From the NCBI GenBank assembly GCA_030148605.1, contig JASBTD010000056.1, positions 1 through 64,000 of the forward strand: a stretch of DNA of 64,000 bases. The letters run 5' to 3'. This DNA comes from Erythrobacter sp. GTDB taxonomy: Bacteria; Pseudomonadota; Alphaproteobacteria; Sphingomonadales; Sphingomonadaceae. Below, in pieces: positions 1-9,920 of the stretch; position 1 is the stretch's first letter; every line of letters begins with the position of its first letter. The notes under the pieces are model-generated. The model was given only the letters and a program-made list of their open reading frames with translations, had not been told where the DNA came from and made no database searches. The position numbers were made by a program, and so were the translations under genes.

Positions 1-725
1 CCACTGCCGTCAAAGACGGCAATGGCTACAAGATCAACGGCGCGAAAACCTATATCTCCAGCGGCCAGATCGCAGACTTCATCATCGTCGTCGCCAAGAC
101 CGATCCGAATGAACGGGCCAAGGGCATCTCGCTGATGCTGCTCGAGACGGAGGGAGCCGAAGGATTCCAGCGCGGCAAGAAGCTCGACAAGATCGGACTC
201 GATGCGGCTGACACGTCAGAGCTTTTCTTTGACGATGTTTTTGTCCCGGCAGAGAATGTGCTCGGCGGCGTGGAAGGCAGGGGCTTCTACCAGCTGATGG
301 GTGAATTGCCGCAAGAGCGCCTGATCATCGCTGTTGGCGCGATCAACGGGATCGAGAAAGCGCTCGAGACGACGATGGACTACGTCAAGAGCCGCAAGGC
401 CTTTGGCCAGACCATCTGGGACTTCCAGAACACGCAGTTTGTTATGGCAGACCTGAAGGCGCGGGCCACAGCAGCACGGATTTTCGTCAACGATTGTATC
501 GCAAAGCACCTCAAGAAAGAGCTGAGCGTTGATACCGCGTGCATGGCGAAATACTGGGTCACCGAGCTGCAAGGCGAAGTCGTCGACAAATGCCTGCAGT
601 TCCACGGCGGCGCAGGCTTTATCAACGACTATCCGATTGCGCGCATGTATCGCGACAGCCGCATTACGCGGATCTTCGGCGGGTCTAACGAAGTCATGAA
701 GATGGTGATCGCAAGGTCGATGTAA
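1..725 (+). CDS. Acyl-CoA dehydrogenase, C-terminal part (5' end outside window)
   Basis: The open frame runs from base 3 to the TAA at 723-725, so only about 240 C-terminal residues are visible. The protein would oxidise acyl-CoA thioesters to enoyl-CoA with FAD in beta-oxidation or a related acyl pathway. The ELPQERL segment followed by the SRKAFGQ stretch resembles the long-chain (LCAD/isovaleryl) branch. In that branch the catalytic glutamate lies in this helix, and the C-terminal motif reads GGSNE instead of the YEGT of short- and medium-chain enzymes. The chain ends normally. The specific substrate cannot be told from this part. Confidence 0.93.
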   Translation, partial: TAVKDGNGYKINGAKTYISSGQIADFIIVVAKTDPNERAKGISLMLLETEGAEGFQRGKKLDKIGLDAADTSELFFDDVFVPAENVLGGVEGRGFYQLMGELPQERLIIAVGAINGIEKALETTMDYVKSRKAFGQTIWDFQNTQFVMADLKARATAARIFVNDCIAKHLKKELSVDTACMAKYWVTELQGEVVDKCLQFHGGAGFINDYPIARMYRDSRITRIFGGSNEVMKMVIARSM

Positions 726-745
726 CCCGCGCTCATGCCGGACAA

Positions 746-788
746 AGAAGAGGGGCGGCCCGCGCTGTGCGAGCCGCCCCTTCTTTTT
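746..788. terminator. Bidirectional intrinsic terminator
   Basis: A GC-rich stem (GGGGCGGC at 752-759 with GCCGCCCC at 773-780, extended by A-T and G-U pairs) is followed by a T run on the + strand and preceded by an A-rich run. It lies between the convergent acyl-CoA dehydrogenase and TonB receptor genes and can serve both. Confidence 0.8.
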
Positions 789-806
789 GCCTTGCGGCGT
801 TCTGGC

Positions 807-3451
807 TTAGAACTTGCCGCGCAGAGTCACGCCATACATGCGTGGCTCCTGCGTAAAGGCCGAACGCGATCCCGAGCGCAACACGGTGTTGAATGTAACG
901 CCGCGAGTGACCTCATTGGTGAGGTTCGTGACCCAGGCTTCGATGCCCCAAGCGTCGTCAATATCGCCGATGCCTGCGCGCAGGTTGATCTTGATATTGC
1001 TGTCCTGAACATCGAACGGTAGCAGGGCCGTATTGCCTAGCGCAGCTGCGGATGTCGGCACATCGCGAGGCTGTGTCGATGTCCGGCGGTCGCTTTCAGA
1101 ACGCACTTGCGCGTTCAAGAAGTAGCCGAGGTCATTGCCGATTTCGCCGTCATACCGCGCGCCTACGATCGTTACCAACTCCGGCGCATTAGTGAGAGAC
1201 GCGCCACACAGGTTCTGAACCCGAAGTGCATCTTCGCTGCTCGCACAGTCGCTAGGATAGTTTGCATCAACATAGGTCAGGCCCGCGTTGATGGTGAGGC
1301 CATCGGTCGGGCGAATCTGCGATTCAATTTCAAAACCCTTCGAAATCGCCTTTGGCACGTTGAAGGTCTGGAATTGCGCCCCGGTGAATTCGAGCACCTG
1401 GAAGTTCTCGAATTCCTGGTAGAACAGCGCAATGTTGGCTGTAAGCGCGCCGTCGAGAGTGCGCCCCTTCATCCCAACTTCCCATGCATCCACTTCTTCT
1501 GACGCAAAGCGTGGGTCAAGCCCGCCCGCCGCGGCTGTGGTATCAAGGTTGAAACCACCTGCCTTATAGCCGTGCGTAAAGCTGGCGTAGGTGTTCACAT
1601 CACCGAAGTCGTAACCAAGCTTTACAGTGTAAATCAGCTCGTCATCCTTGAAGGATCCGGAAAACTCGCGCGGCAGCGGAAGCGGAATTGCGTCCGAACC
1701 GATGGCCGGAGCTACGAACGGGAAACAGCTCAGAACAAATGCCGTTGGCGCAAGAGCACCTACAGTTTGCGCTGCAGGTCCAGTCGCAGGGTCTGTTCCA
1801 AGCGGTACGCCAGCTGCGACAACTGCGGCTGTCAGGTTGTCGATCCCATTCTGCAAAAATCCAAGGCAAGTATCATTGCCAACCGACAGCTGGTCATAAC
1901 CGCCGTCCTTGGACTCATCAGACCAACGCAAGCCCAGAGTCAGATCCAGATTGTCGGTCAGTTCCAACGTATTGTGCGTGAAGATTGACCAACTCGTGCT
2001 ATTTTGGGTGTAGCGATTGGTGGTGGTTGCCCTGTCGGATCTGCGCCGCCTGACAGGAATGTCAGCGGGTTGGCGGGGTCTAGCGCAAGGCCGTTTGCGG
2101 CCGCGCTATAAAAGATACCCAACGGAGGTGTAATGCTGGCACTACCGCCTGCAAGCAATGCACCGGCCAATTCGCCATAGTCAGCGCCAAGCGAAGCGAC
2201 CACAGTCTGGTCGATATCTTCTTCCGAGTAATAGCCGCCGACCATCCAGCTGAAACGCCCGTCAAACGCTTCACCCTGGAAGCGCAATTCGTGCGTCATT
2301 GTCTCAATGGCGGTACCCCCGCCCTGCTCGATGTTGAACACATCGATGGCAGAGAAGTCCGAATCATAGCCTTCGCTTGAATCGTACTCGCGATAGGAAC
2401 CGACATAGACCACGTCGACAAAGTCGCTAAGCGGATATTCGAGCTCCGCTGTCACGCCCCAGTTCTTGGTATCTGCAACATGCAGGAAATCGACAGATGC
2501 GATCTGGTTGTCGGTCGCACGTTGCGCCGATACCGTGTCAAACGGATCAGTTGCAACATCCGGACCAGCCATACCGCCACGAGCGCCGAGCCCAACAAGG
2601 CCGAAGAGGCCTGCTGTTTCTACCCCTGACTGCAGCACTTCTACCGCAGAGCAGCACACGCCCTCTGCTTTCGCATAATCCGCAATCACACGGCCGCGGA
2701 AGCCGCTGTCTGTTTCCCAGCCAATCTGGCCGCGCAGCATGTACTGGTCTGCCGTATTGCCTTCGCCGATCTTAGTGCCGCTGGCATCGACCAGATCGAC
2801 AAAGCCGTCACGATCGCGCCATGCACCCGTGAGGCGGGCCGCCACTTTTCCTTCTGACAGCGGCACATTGATCGCGCCCTGAAGGTTCTTGTGGTCATAA
2901 TTGCCATAGGTGGCGTTGAAGAATCCGCCCACCTCGTCAAGATCGGGGCGGCGATTGGTGATGTTGAGCGCACCAGCCGAAGTGTTGCGGCCGAAGAGAG
3001 TGCCTTGCGGGCCGCGCAGAACCTCGACACGTTCCACGTCGACAAATTCAGAGAGCGCGACGCCAGGGCGCGATTGGTAAGCACCATCAATGAAGATGCC
3101 GACCGCGCTTTCAAAGCCGATGTTGTTCGATGTCGTACCTACACCGCGGATACGCAGCACCACTGTGCCTGAAGAGTTCTGCGCTTGCGAAGTCGAGAAG
3201 CTCGGGCTGACCTGAGTGATGTTCTGGACGTTGACCACGCCTTGCGCTTCAAGTTGTGCCGGGCTGACCGCAGTCACTGCCAGCGGAATATCCTGTACGT
3301 CTTCAGCGCGCTTGGTCGCCGTCACGATGATGACATTGTCATCAAACGCTTCAGCGCCTTCATCTGCACCGGCATCCTGTGCAAAGGCAGGTGCGACCAT
3401 GAAACTACTGGCCAGCAAGCCAGCCGCGAAAGGGGTAAGTTTACGAGACAT
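807..3451 (-). pseudogene. TonB-dependent receptor interrupted by a frameshift
   Basis: Two overlapping frames encode consecutive parts of one outer-membrane TonB-dependent receptor. The upstream part (about 497 residues) starts at ATG 3451, preceded by GGAGAGG, and has a signal peptide ending AFAQ, a TonB box (NVIIVTATKR), a plug with the VEVLRGPQGTLFGRNTSAG motif, and early barrel strands. The downstream part (to 807) carries the remaining strands and ends in the typical aromatic TLRGKF. The junction is near 2011-2045: the upstream frame runs out of homology after GGADPTGQ, while the shifted frame reads NRYTQNSTSWSIFTHNTLELTDN, which flows into the barrel. The shift equals one missing base or two extra, beside a short CCACCACCA repeat. 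It may be a real recent pseudogene or a sequencing error. The ligand is unknown. Confidence 0.85.
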
Positions 3452-3614
3452 CGGTTTCCTCTCCAAAAAACCTTATAAATGTGCGCAGAATCTACCCATT
3501 GAGCGATTTAAATAACAAGGGCGCGGGCAAGCCTAATGCACGAGAGATTCCTGACAGGTGCAAAAATGCCACAAGGTTCGCGAGGAGTTCTATGGGTATT
3601 GGTATCGTGAAGCC

Positions 3615-4983
3615 TCAGAAGCCGTAGCGGAAACCCGCCCAAACCGTGCGCGGCACTCCCAGATCGATTGCCCCGCCCGAATTGCGGGTTGCGATTGGCT
3701 CGTCGGTCAAATTTTCCCCTCGAACCACCAGCTTCAGCTTTTCCGTCAACGCAATCTGGCCGAACAGATTGAGTGTGGTGGCAGATTCGAGCCGGTCGGT
3801 TTGCTGGTCATCCTCATATTGCGCACCCGCATGGCGCAGGTTGAGCGCAAGGTCCCAACCCGGCTTTGGTGACCAGTTAACAGTGGCCGAGGCCGCCCAT
3901 CTCGGAGTCTGCGGCGGGCGATTTCCGTCAAGCGCAAGCGAAGCACCTCGTCCGTCGATCGTCGCGTCAGTAAATGCCAGCGAACCATCGACGCGAAATT
4001 GGCCCAGCCTGGCATTGATGGAAGCTTCGATACCTTGCGCATCGATAGCTGGCAGGTTCCGGCGCTGGCGCAGGTTTGGCTCAAGCGTGACATTGGCAAT
4101 GGCATTCCCGACCCGATTGTCGAAGGCTGTGAGTGACAGGTTGATCCCGTCAGAAGGGTTCAAAGCCAATCCGATCTCGAACCCCCTGAGCTTTTCGTTC
4201 TCCAACTCTGCATTGGCCTGCGTTTCAACAGGAAAGACAACAAACGGCCGATAGAGCTCGTTGAGAGTGGGCAGGCGCAGTCCGGTATATGCCGCAGCGC
4301 GCAGCGTGAGCGCCTCGCTAGCCCGATAGGCTGCGCCGGCGCGCCATGACAGCGTCCAGTCGCTGCGGTCAGTTGCGATAGTCTCGCTGGCAAGGCCTCC
4401 GCTTGCGTCAACCGCGCGAAAGAACCCTTGTGCTATGCGCGTGCGGTCAGCGCGCAAGCCACCATTCAAAGTCAGCACATCAACCTGCCAATCATCTTCG
4501 ACAAAGAAGCCGAGGTTTGTGTTCGCACCCCCCGCCCTGCGCCGCTCCGTCAGGTTTCCGCTGAATGCGCTGTAGGCCTCTTCCTGCAGTTCACCGTCAG
4601 CACGACGGTAATCGATACCCACGCGCAATGTGTGATCATCACCGACTGGTGGGCGCAGTTCGAACTTGCCGCCGATACCGGTCGATGGCGTGTTGCGCTG
4701 GTCAAGGACCCTGACAAACCTTGTCGAGCTGATCACGACATTGGAGAAGTTCCGCGCCTGAACATAGGCCAGCGCGTCGAACTGCCAGTCACCGCGCCCT
4801 ATGAACCGGATACTCGCGTCTTGTCCATCGCTGGCGGAATCAGCACCATCGAAGCGCAGGGTTCGCGCGTCGCGAAAGGCAAGCGCGCGCGCCTGCAATT
4901 CGACTGTATCACTCAGCGGAGCAACGCCGCGCACACAAAGCCAATGCAGAAGCGAACGAAATGGAGCCTGCGATCTTCAACAT
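3615..4983 (-). pseudogene. TonB-dependent receptor remnant without plug domain
   Basis: The open frame from a GTG at 4934 to 3615 encodes about 439 residues of TonB receptor beta-barrel, with paired extracellular-loop/strand patterns, a TGLRLPTLNELYRPF segment and a terminal aromatic strand (FRYGF). There is no signal peptide and no plug in that frame. Just upstream, in another frame, ATG 4983 starts a convincing signal peptide (MLKIAGSISFASALALCA) that stops at 4909. The simplest reading is a receptor that lost its whole plug by internal deletion with a frame change, leaving signal peptide and barrel fragments. An intact plug-less porin is possible but would need a signal peptide in frame. 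Confidence 0.75.
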
Positions 4984-5058
4984 GCGGCGCGCCCTAGCCG
5001 ATCCTCTCACTCCAGTCAGTTGCAAAATGCCATTTGATCTAGCATTCTCGCACCGGTT

Positions 5059-5080
5059 ATGCTTACATCCTTGTAAGTAA
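5059..5080. promoter_or_regulatory. Palindromic operator, copy 1 (before flavin monooxygenase)
   Basis: CTTAC at 5062-5066 and GTAAG at 5073-5077 form an inverted repeat with a 6-bp spacer, 14 bp before the monooxygenase start. The right half reads GTAAGTAA. The left half matches TTACTTAC at 6 of 8 positions. The same palindrome, perfect over 16 arm positions, sits before the P450 gene at 55686-55707. Size and symmetry suit a TetR-family repressor dimer, but no such regulator is encoded in the window. Confidence 0.6.
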
Positions 5081-5093
5081 GAGAGGGAATTCC

Positions 5094-6602
5094 ATGCTTG
5101 CAACTCCGCCCGATTTCGATGTCCTGATCGTTGGCGCCGGTATTTCCGGCATCGGCATGGCCGCTCATCTGGAGATGATGTGCCCTGATCGCAGCTATGC
5201 AATTGTCGAGCGCCGCGAAGAGATTGGCGGCACCTGGGATCTGTTCCGTTATCCGGGTATTCGCTCTGACAGCGACATGCATACGCTGGGTTTCGTGTTC
5301 GAACCGTGGAAGCATGAGAAGTCGATCGCGGACGGGCCAGCGATCCTCGAATACCTCAACCGGATCGCCGATGAACGCGGGATCCGGCCGCATATCCGCT
5401 TTGGCTACAAGGTCATTTCGGCTGACTTCCGGCCAGACGAAGCGCGCTGGCATGTCACAGTCGAGCTGGACGATGGCGAACGCAAGCTTCTGACTGCAAA
5501 CTTCCTGTTCCTTGGCTCTGGTTATTACGATTACGATGATCCCTATGACGCAGGATTCGACTTCAGCGAATTCGAAGGCGATGTGATCCACCCGCAATTC
5601 TGGCCGGAGAATTACGACTACACCGGCAAGAAAGTGGTGGTTGTGGGGTCAGGCGCGACTGCCGTGACCATCGTTCCGTCGATGGCGGCTGACGCGGCGC
5701 ACGTCACAATGCTCCAGCGCACACCGACATGGATGGGTTCGCGCCCGGCGCGCGATGCGATCGCCAATTTCCTGCGCAAGATCCTGCCGGAGAAGGTCGC
5801 CTATGCGATCACTCGCTTCAAGAATATCAAGATGCAGGATTTCGTCTTCAAGACCGCGCGCAACAAGCCGGAGAAGGTGAAGAAGGCACTTCACAAGCGG
5901 ATAGAGAAGGCGCTCGGCAAGGATTACGACAAGGAAGCCTTCACTCCGCCATACAATCCGTGGGAACAGCGGCTTTGCCTGGTGCCGGACAATGACCTGT
6001 TCGAAGCGATGAAGGCAGGCAAGGCATCTGTTGTCACCGGCCATATCGACAAGTTCGAGAAGAATGGTGTGCGGCTGAAATCGGGCGAATTGCTTGAGGC
6101 CGATATCATCATTACCGCAACCGGCCTCAGCCTGGCTCTGGCGGGCAAGATCGCCATCAGCATGGCGGGCGAACCCGTGAAGTTCGACGAACGCTATTAC
6201 TACAAGGGCGTGATGTTCTCGAACCTGCCCAACCTTGCAGCGGTGTTCGGCTATCTCAATGCCAGCTGGACCTTGCGTGCAGACATCAATTCGGAATTCG
6301 TCTGCCGTGTGCTCAACCTGATGAAGGAACGCGGCGCAGACCTTGCTACGCCTGTCCTTACAGCCGAAGCCCAGGCGAAGCTGGAAGAAGACGATTTGTT
6401 CGACTTCTCATCCGGCTATATCCAGCGCGGCAAGCACATCATGCCCAAGAGCGCGACGAGCTATCCATGGCGCCTCAACCAGGAATATGTGTTTGATCGC
6501 AAGGTCATGCGCAAAGGCGAAGTCGATGATGGCTTGCTCACTTTCACCAAAGCCGGGGCCAATGCGCAGGTAGCCGAAGAACAACTCGAAGCAGCTGAGT
6601 AA
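5094..6602 (+). CDS. Class B flavin monooxygenase (Baeyer-Villiger/EthA type)
   Basis: This 502-residue protein is an FAD/NADPH-dependent monooxygenase that would insert oxygen into ketones or heteroatom substrates. Visible features are the FAD Rossmann motif GAGISG (residues 14-19), the IGGTWDLFRYPGIRSDSD segment typical of EthA-like enzymes, the Baeyer-Villiger signature FxGxxxHxxxW at residues 160-170, and a second, NADPH-binding Rossmann motif (VVGSGATA) near residue 185. Start codon ATG 5094 follows a GAGAGGGA ribosome site. The length suits the family. A palindromic operator directly upstream points to repressor control. The physiological substrate is not deducible. Confidence 0.93.
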   Translation: MLATPPDFDVLIVGAGISGIGMAAHLEMMCPDRSYAIVERREEIGGTWDLFRYPGIRSDSDMHTLGFVFEPWKHEKSIADGPAILEYLNRIADERGIRPHIRFGYKVISADFRPDEARWHVTVELDDGERKLLTANFLFLGSGYYDYDDPYDAGFDFSEFEGDVIHPQFWPENYDYTGKKVVVVGSGATAVTIVPSMAADAAHVTMLQRTPTWMGSRPARDAIANFLRKILPEKVAYAITRFKNIKMQDFVFKTARNKPEKVKKALHKRIEKALGKDYDKEAFTPPYNPWEQRLCLVPDNDLFEAMKAGKASVVTGHIDKFEKNGVRLKSGELLEADIIITATGLSLALAGKIAISMAGEPVKFDERYYYKGVMFSNLPNLAAVFGYLNASWTLRADINSEFVCRVLNLMKERGADLATPVLTAEAQAKLEEDDLFDFSSGYIQRGKHIMPKSATSYPWRLNQEYVFDRKVMRKGEVDDGLLTFTKAGANAQVAEEQLEAAE

Positions 6603-6642
6603 GCCCTTCCCTCACGGGCTGCTCTCGCCTAACGCGAACGCC

Positions 6643-7407
6643 ATGAGCGCATCGGACAAGATATGGACCGCAGGGCTCGTCGTGATCGGCGACGAGATCC
6701 TGTCTGGCCGCACGCATGACAAGAACATCGCGCAGGTCGCGACCTGGCTGCAGGTGCAGGGCATTCGCCTGGCCGAAGTGCGGGTCGTGCCTGATGTCAT
6801 CGAGCGCATTGTCGAAGCGGTGAACGCGCTGCGTGAGGCCTATGACTACCTCTTCACCACTGGCGGCATCGGCCCTACGCATGATGACATCACAGTCGAT
6901 GCAGTGGCGCAGGCGCTGGGCGTTGCGGTGATTGTCCACCCGGAAGCGCGCGCAATGCTGGAGAAGTATTACGCCAGCCGCGACATGGAACTGACCGAAG
7001 CACGCCTGCGCATGGCACGCGTGCCTGAAGGCGCGGATCTGATCCCCAACCGCATGTCAGGCGCGCCGGGGATCAAGCTTGGCAACATCCACCTGATGGC
7101 CGGAGTGCCGCATATCACCGCGGGCATGCTCGACGCGTTGACCGGCACGCTCGAAGGCGGGGCGCCGCTGCTCAGCGAAACGATCGGTTGCTGGACCGCG
7201 GAAAGCGAAGTTGCCGAAGTGCTGCGCGAAGTCGAGAAGGCGCATGAGAACATCCAGATCGGCAGCTACCCCTTCTTCCGCGAAGGCCGCGTAGGTGCCA
7301 ATTTCGTGGTCCGTTCGACGAGCCCCGAAGACCTGAAGAGCGCAGTCGACACCCTGTGCGAAGCGCTGGGCGAAGAGGGTTTCGACTTCACGCCGGGCGG
7401 GATTTGA
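6643..7407 (+). CDS. CinA N-terminal (molybdopterin-binding-like) domain protein
   Basis: This 254-residue protein belongs to the COG1058 family, the MoaB/Mog-like domain found at the N terminus of CinA. It has the GDEILSGRTHDKN start and the TTGGIGPTHDD nucleotide/molybdopterin-binding loop near residues 70-80. It is much shorter than full CinA (about 420 residues) and lacks the C-terminal nicotinamide-nucleotide amidase (PncC) domain. Stand-alone N-domains are common in alphaproteobacteria, and their role (possibly nucleotide pyrophosphatase repair) is not settled. It follows the monooxygenase by 40 bp and may be co-transcribed. Confidence 0.88.
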   Translation: MSASDKIWTAGLVVIGDEILSGRTHDKNIAQVATWLQVQGIRLAEVRVVPDVIERIVEAVNALREAYDYLFTTGGIGPTHDDITVDAVAQALGVAVIVHPEARAMLEKYYASRDMELTEARLRMARVPEGADLIPNRMSGAPGIKLGNIHLMAGVPHITAGMLDALTGTLEGGAPLLSETIGCWTAESEVAEVLREVEKAHENIQIGSYPFFREGRVGANFVVRSTSPEDLKSAVDTLCEALGEEGFDFTPGGI

Positions 7408-7420
7408 TCGACAATTGAGA

Positions 7421-7450
7421 AAGGGCCGGAGGATCGCTCCCCCGGCCCTT
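7421..7450. terminator. Bidirectional intrinsic terminator
   Basis: A perfect stem AAGGGCCGG (7421-7429) pairs with CCGGCCCTT (7442-7450). It lies between the convergent CinA-like gene and rplA and has A/T ends on both sides. Confidence 0.8.
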
Positions 7451-7508
7451 CGCAAATTCATTCCGAGTAGGAAAGCGTTTGTTCAAGGTGGCCATGCCAC
7501 CTTGCCAA

Positions 7509-8201
7509 TTACGCGCCTTCCACTTCCGCAAGGTCAACCTTCAAACCAGGGCCCATGGTCGAGGTCAGCGAGACCTTCTTCACATACTTGCCCTTCGCGC
7601 CTGACGGTTTCGCCTTCACGATCGCGTCAGTCAGTGCTTTGAAGTTGGCCTTCAGGTCTTCGTCCTTGAACGACAGCTTGCCGATGCCAGAGTGGATGAT
7701 GCCCATCTTCTCGACACGGAATTCAACCTGACCGCCCTTGGCGTCCTTAACGGCCTGTTCCACGTTCGGCGTGACAGTGCCCAGCTTCGGGTTCGGCATC
7801 AGGCCCTTGGGACCCAGCACCTTACCCAGGCGGCCGACAACACCCATCATGTCAGGGGTCGCGATGACGCGGTCATAATCAAGGTTGCCGGCCTGCATGT
7901 CTTCCATCAGGTCTTCCGCGCCAACCTTGTCAGCGCCGGCGGCCAGTGCCTTGTCAGCATTGTCGCCCTTGGCGAACACAGCGACTTTCACTTCCTTGCC
8001 GGTGCCCGAAGGCAGCGACACCATGCCACGAACCATCTGGTCAGCATGGCGCGGGTCAACGCCCAGGTTCATCGCAACTTCAACGGTCTCGTCAAACTTG
8101 CCCTTGAACTGGCGCAGAGTCGCGATTGCTTCGTCAACGCTGTAGAGCTTCTCGCGATCGAGTTCGGCCAGCGTCTTCTGCTTTTTCGTCAGCTTTGCCA
8201 T
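7509..8201 (-). CDS. rplA: 50S ribosomal protein L1
   Basis: This 230-residue protein matches L1 over its full length. L1 binds 23S rRNA at the E-site stalk and, in many bacteria, represses its own rplK-rplA mRNA. Diagnostic segments are the N-terminal [20 protein letters not shown], the [12 protein letters not shown] motif near residue 50, [15 protein letters not shown] near residue 130 and the C-terminal [10 protein letters not shown]. It starts 4 bp after the rplK stop codon, forming the usual rplKA pair. Unusually, secE-nusG are not directly upstream but 7 kb away. Confidence 0.98.
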   Translation of the reverse strand: MAKLTKKQKTLAELDREKLYSVDEAIATLRQFKGKFDETVEVAMNLGVDPRHADQMVRGMVSLPSGTGKEVKVAVFAKGDNADKALAAGADKVGAEDLMEDMQAGNLDYDRVIATPDMMGVVGRLGKVLGPKGLMPNPKLGTVTPNVEQAVKDAKGGQVEFRVEKMGIIHSGIGKLSFKDEDLKANFKALTDAIVKAKPSGAKGKYVKKVSLTSTMGPGLKVDLAEVEGA

Positions 8202-8205
8202 CGGT

Positions 8206-8637
8206 TCAGCCCTCCACCACTTCGAGGCCCATCGAACGCGCGCTGCCTTCGATGATCTTCATGGCCTGGTCGATATCGTTTGCGTTCAGATCCACCATCT
8301 TGGCTTCGGCGATTTCCTTGATCGCGCTCTGCTTGATGGTTCCGGCTGAAACCTTGCCCGGCTCCTTTGAGCCTGACTTCAGCTTGGCAGCCTTCTTCAG
8401 GTAGAACGATGCCGGCGGCGTCTTGGTGACGAAGCTGAACGAACGGTCTGCATAGACTGTGATCACAGTCGGGATCGGCGCGCCCTTTTCAAGGCTGTCC
8501 GTCGCGGCGTTGAACGCCTTGCAGAATTCCATGATGTTCACGCCGCGCTGACCCAGTGCCGGGCCGATCGGGGGTGACGGGTTTGCAATGCCCGCGGGCA
8601 CTTGCAGCTTGATATAGCCTTCAATCTTCTTGGCCAC
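8206..8637 (-). CDS. rplK: 50S ribosomal protein L11
   Basis: This 143-residue protein is L11, the GTPase-associated-centre protein bound by RelA and thiostrepton-type antibiotics. It has the N-terminal [13 protein letters not shown] start, the proline-rich [27 protein letters not shown] linker and the C-terminal RNA-binding domain with [10 protein letters not shown]. The start codon is GTG, with AAGGAGG 6 bp upstream. It is followed immediately by rplA. The upstream neighbour is a noncoding stretch, not nusG as in the usual order. Confidence 0.98.
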   Translation of the reverse strand: MAKKIEGYIKLQVPAGIANPSPPIGPALGQRGVNIMEFCKAFNAATDSLEKGAPIPTVITVYADRSFSFVTKTPPASFYLKKAAKLKSGSKEPGKVSAGTIKQSAIKEIAEAKMVDLNANDIDQAMKIIEGSARSMGLEVVEG

Positions 8638-9095
8638 GTGTGGCCTCCTTTCACACTATCTGGGACCTGACCCGCGCGCCCTCTGACAAGCTCAGGACGA
8701 ACGGGGTTTCTTGGACCATCATGTTAAGCGGTCCAGCGGCTTGCCAAATGGCTTGCCTCCCGCACGGTTTCCCACTCGATGAATGAGAAGGCGCGCACAT
8801 AGCCTCTTGCGCGCAGAATGCAAGCGGAAACCGGTCATCAAATCCTACAGGATGGAACACATGGAACACTGTCCAGGCGAAGTTTCCACCCTCGGGAAAA
8901 GCGGCCTTGTTGCGAACGATTAACAAGAGGGGTCGGGCGATTTCCATGGCTGCAACCAAGCCACAATTTGCATCGAGTAGGAAAGCGCTATCTCGACATG
9001 TAGCTGGCAACAGACACGCCTTTGCACGCCTTGCCCGGCGGCATTCTGCATTGCTCAGCGCAAGGCCACGGAATCTTCGGCTTCAGTGGCCCCGA
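8638..9095. other. Noncoding interval upstream of rplK
   Basis: About 460 bp with no convincing gene. It must hold the rplKA promoter (reading leftward). It also contains a dispersed repeat at 8844-8875 and the sequence CGAGTAGGAAAGCG at 8974-8987, whose second copy lies on the other side of rplKA at 7464-7477. Open frames here have no recognisable protein features. Confidence 0.6.
8844..8875. repeat. Dispersed 32-bp repeat, copy 1
   Basis: CCTACAG, one variable base, then two tandem 9-bp units (ATGGAACAC twice), one variable base and GTCCA. A second copy with only two differences is at 51172-51203. Both are intergenic. Confidence 0.8.
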
Positions 9096-9767
9096 TCAGC
9101 CGGAGTTTTCGCTTGCCGAATAAGTCAGCTCGCCTTGCTCGTCCATGATCTGGATCGCCGGCTCGCCAGCCGCATCGACCCCGATCCGGATGCGCGGCCG
9201 CCCTTGAGGATCGGCAATAATCAGCGATGCGTCCTGGTCCTCATTGGCCAGCCAGATCCGCTCCGTGCCTTGCGTGCTGGTGACTGTGCCGGGCTCATAG
9301 GGCCGCCGGTCGCGCACAAAAAGCCCCGCTTTCCAGCCGCTGCCGTCCTGCTTTTCCTGCTTCATGATACCGATCCCGTCGGTCAGCTGATGCGTGAAAT
9401 CGAAGATGAACATGGTCTGGTTCATATCGCGCAGCCGGGCGACGCCGAGCCCCCCGGTTTCGTCGCCATCATCCTCGTAAAACACGATACCGGTCAGCCC
9501 GTCGATGCTGCGTTCGGGGTAGGTTTCTCCGCGATAGATCAGTTCGGGCGGATAGGCCTGATTGGCGATCGCCATGCGCATGGTGCCGTCGGGATCAACA
9601 ATATTGATCCTTTGCGCGCTGATCGTGCCGAATTGCGCGTCCGGCGCCACACCGTCGTTCGCGCTCGCGCCGGGCACCGCCAGATAGGGAGCCAATGCTA
9701 GGGCAAACGCCCCTGCAGCCAGCGCAAAAGTGGCATGAACAAGCGAAAATCGACGGAATAATTGCAT
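9096..9767 (-). CDS. Membrane-anchored or exported protein of unknown function
   Basis: This 223-residue protein is not assigned to a named family. ATG 9767 is preferred over the upstream in-frame start because GGAGG lies 6 bp before it and the chain then begins with a basic stretch and a hydrophobic segment (about residues 9-33, rich in Ala/Phe/Leu) that acts as signal peptide or anchor. The rest is hydrophilic and rich in Asp/Gly, with recurring INIVDPDGTMRMAI, LIIADPQGRPRIRIG and IQIMDEQGEL strands, suggesting a repeated beta structure of the D-x-x-G-x-x-R-x-x-I type, exposed outside the cytoplasm. It lies in the interval that separates nusG from rplK. Confidence 0.75.
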   Translation of the reverse strand: MQLFRRFSLVHATFALAAGAFALALAPYLAVPGASANDGVAPDAQFGTISAQRINIVDPDGTMRMAIANQAYPPELIYRGETYPERSIDGLTGIVFYEDDGDETGGLGVARLRDMNQTMFIFDFTHQLTDGIGIMKQEKQDGSGWKAGLFVRDRRPYEPGTVTSTQGTERIWLANEDQDASLIIADPQGRPRIRIGVDAAGEPAIQIMDEQGELTYSASENSG

Positions 9768-9920
9768 GGCGAACCTCCATTGGGGTCGCCGAGTGTGACA
9801 TAGCGCGACGCACGACGCAAAGTCTGCCGGGCTATCGAATGCGACGGTCAGTCGCACCGGAAAGGCCAAATATGCGAACGACTTGCCCGAATTTCCGTTG
9901 GGCTGGGTGAACGGCAGCGG

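Noticed and set aside
807-3451. Programmed frameshift in the TonB receptor
   Set aside because: No slippery X-XXY-YYZ heptamer or downstream structure is apparent; TonB receptors are not known to use it. A mutation or sequencing error is simpler.
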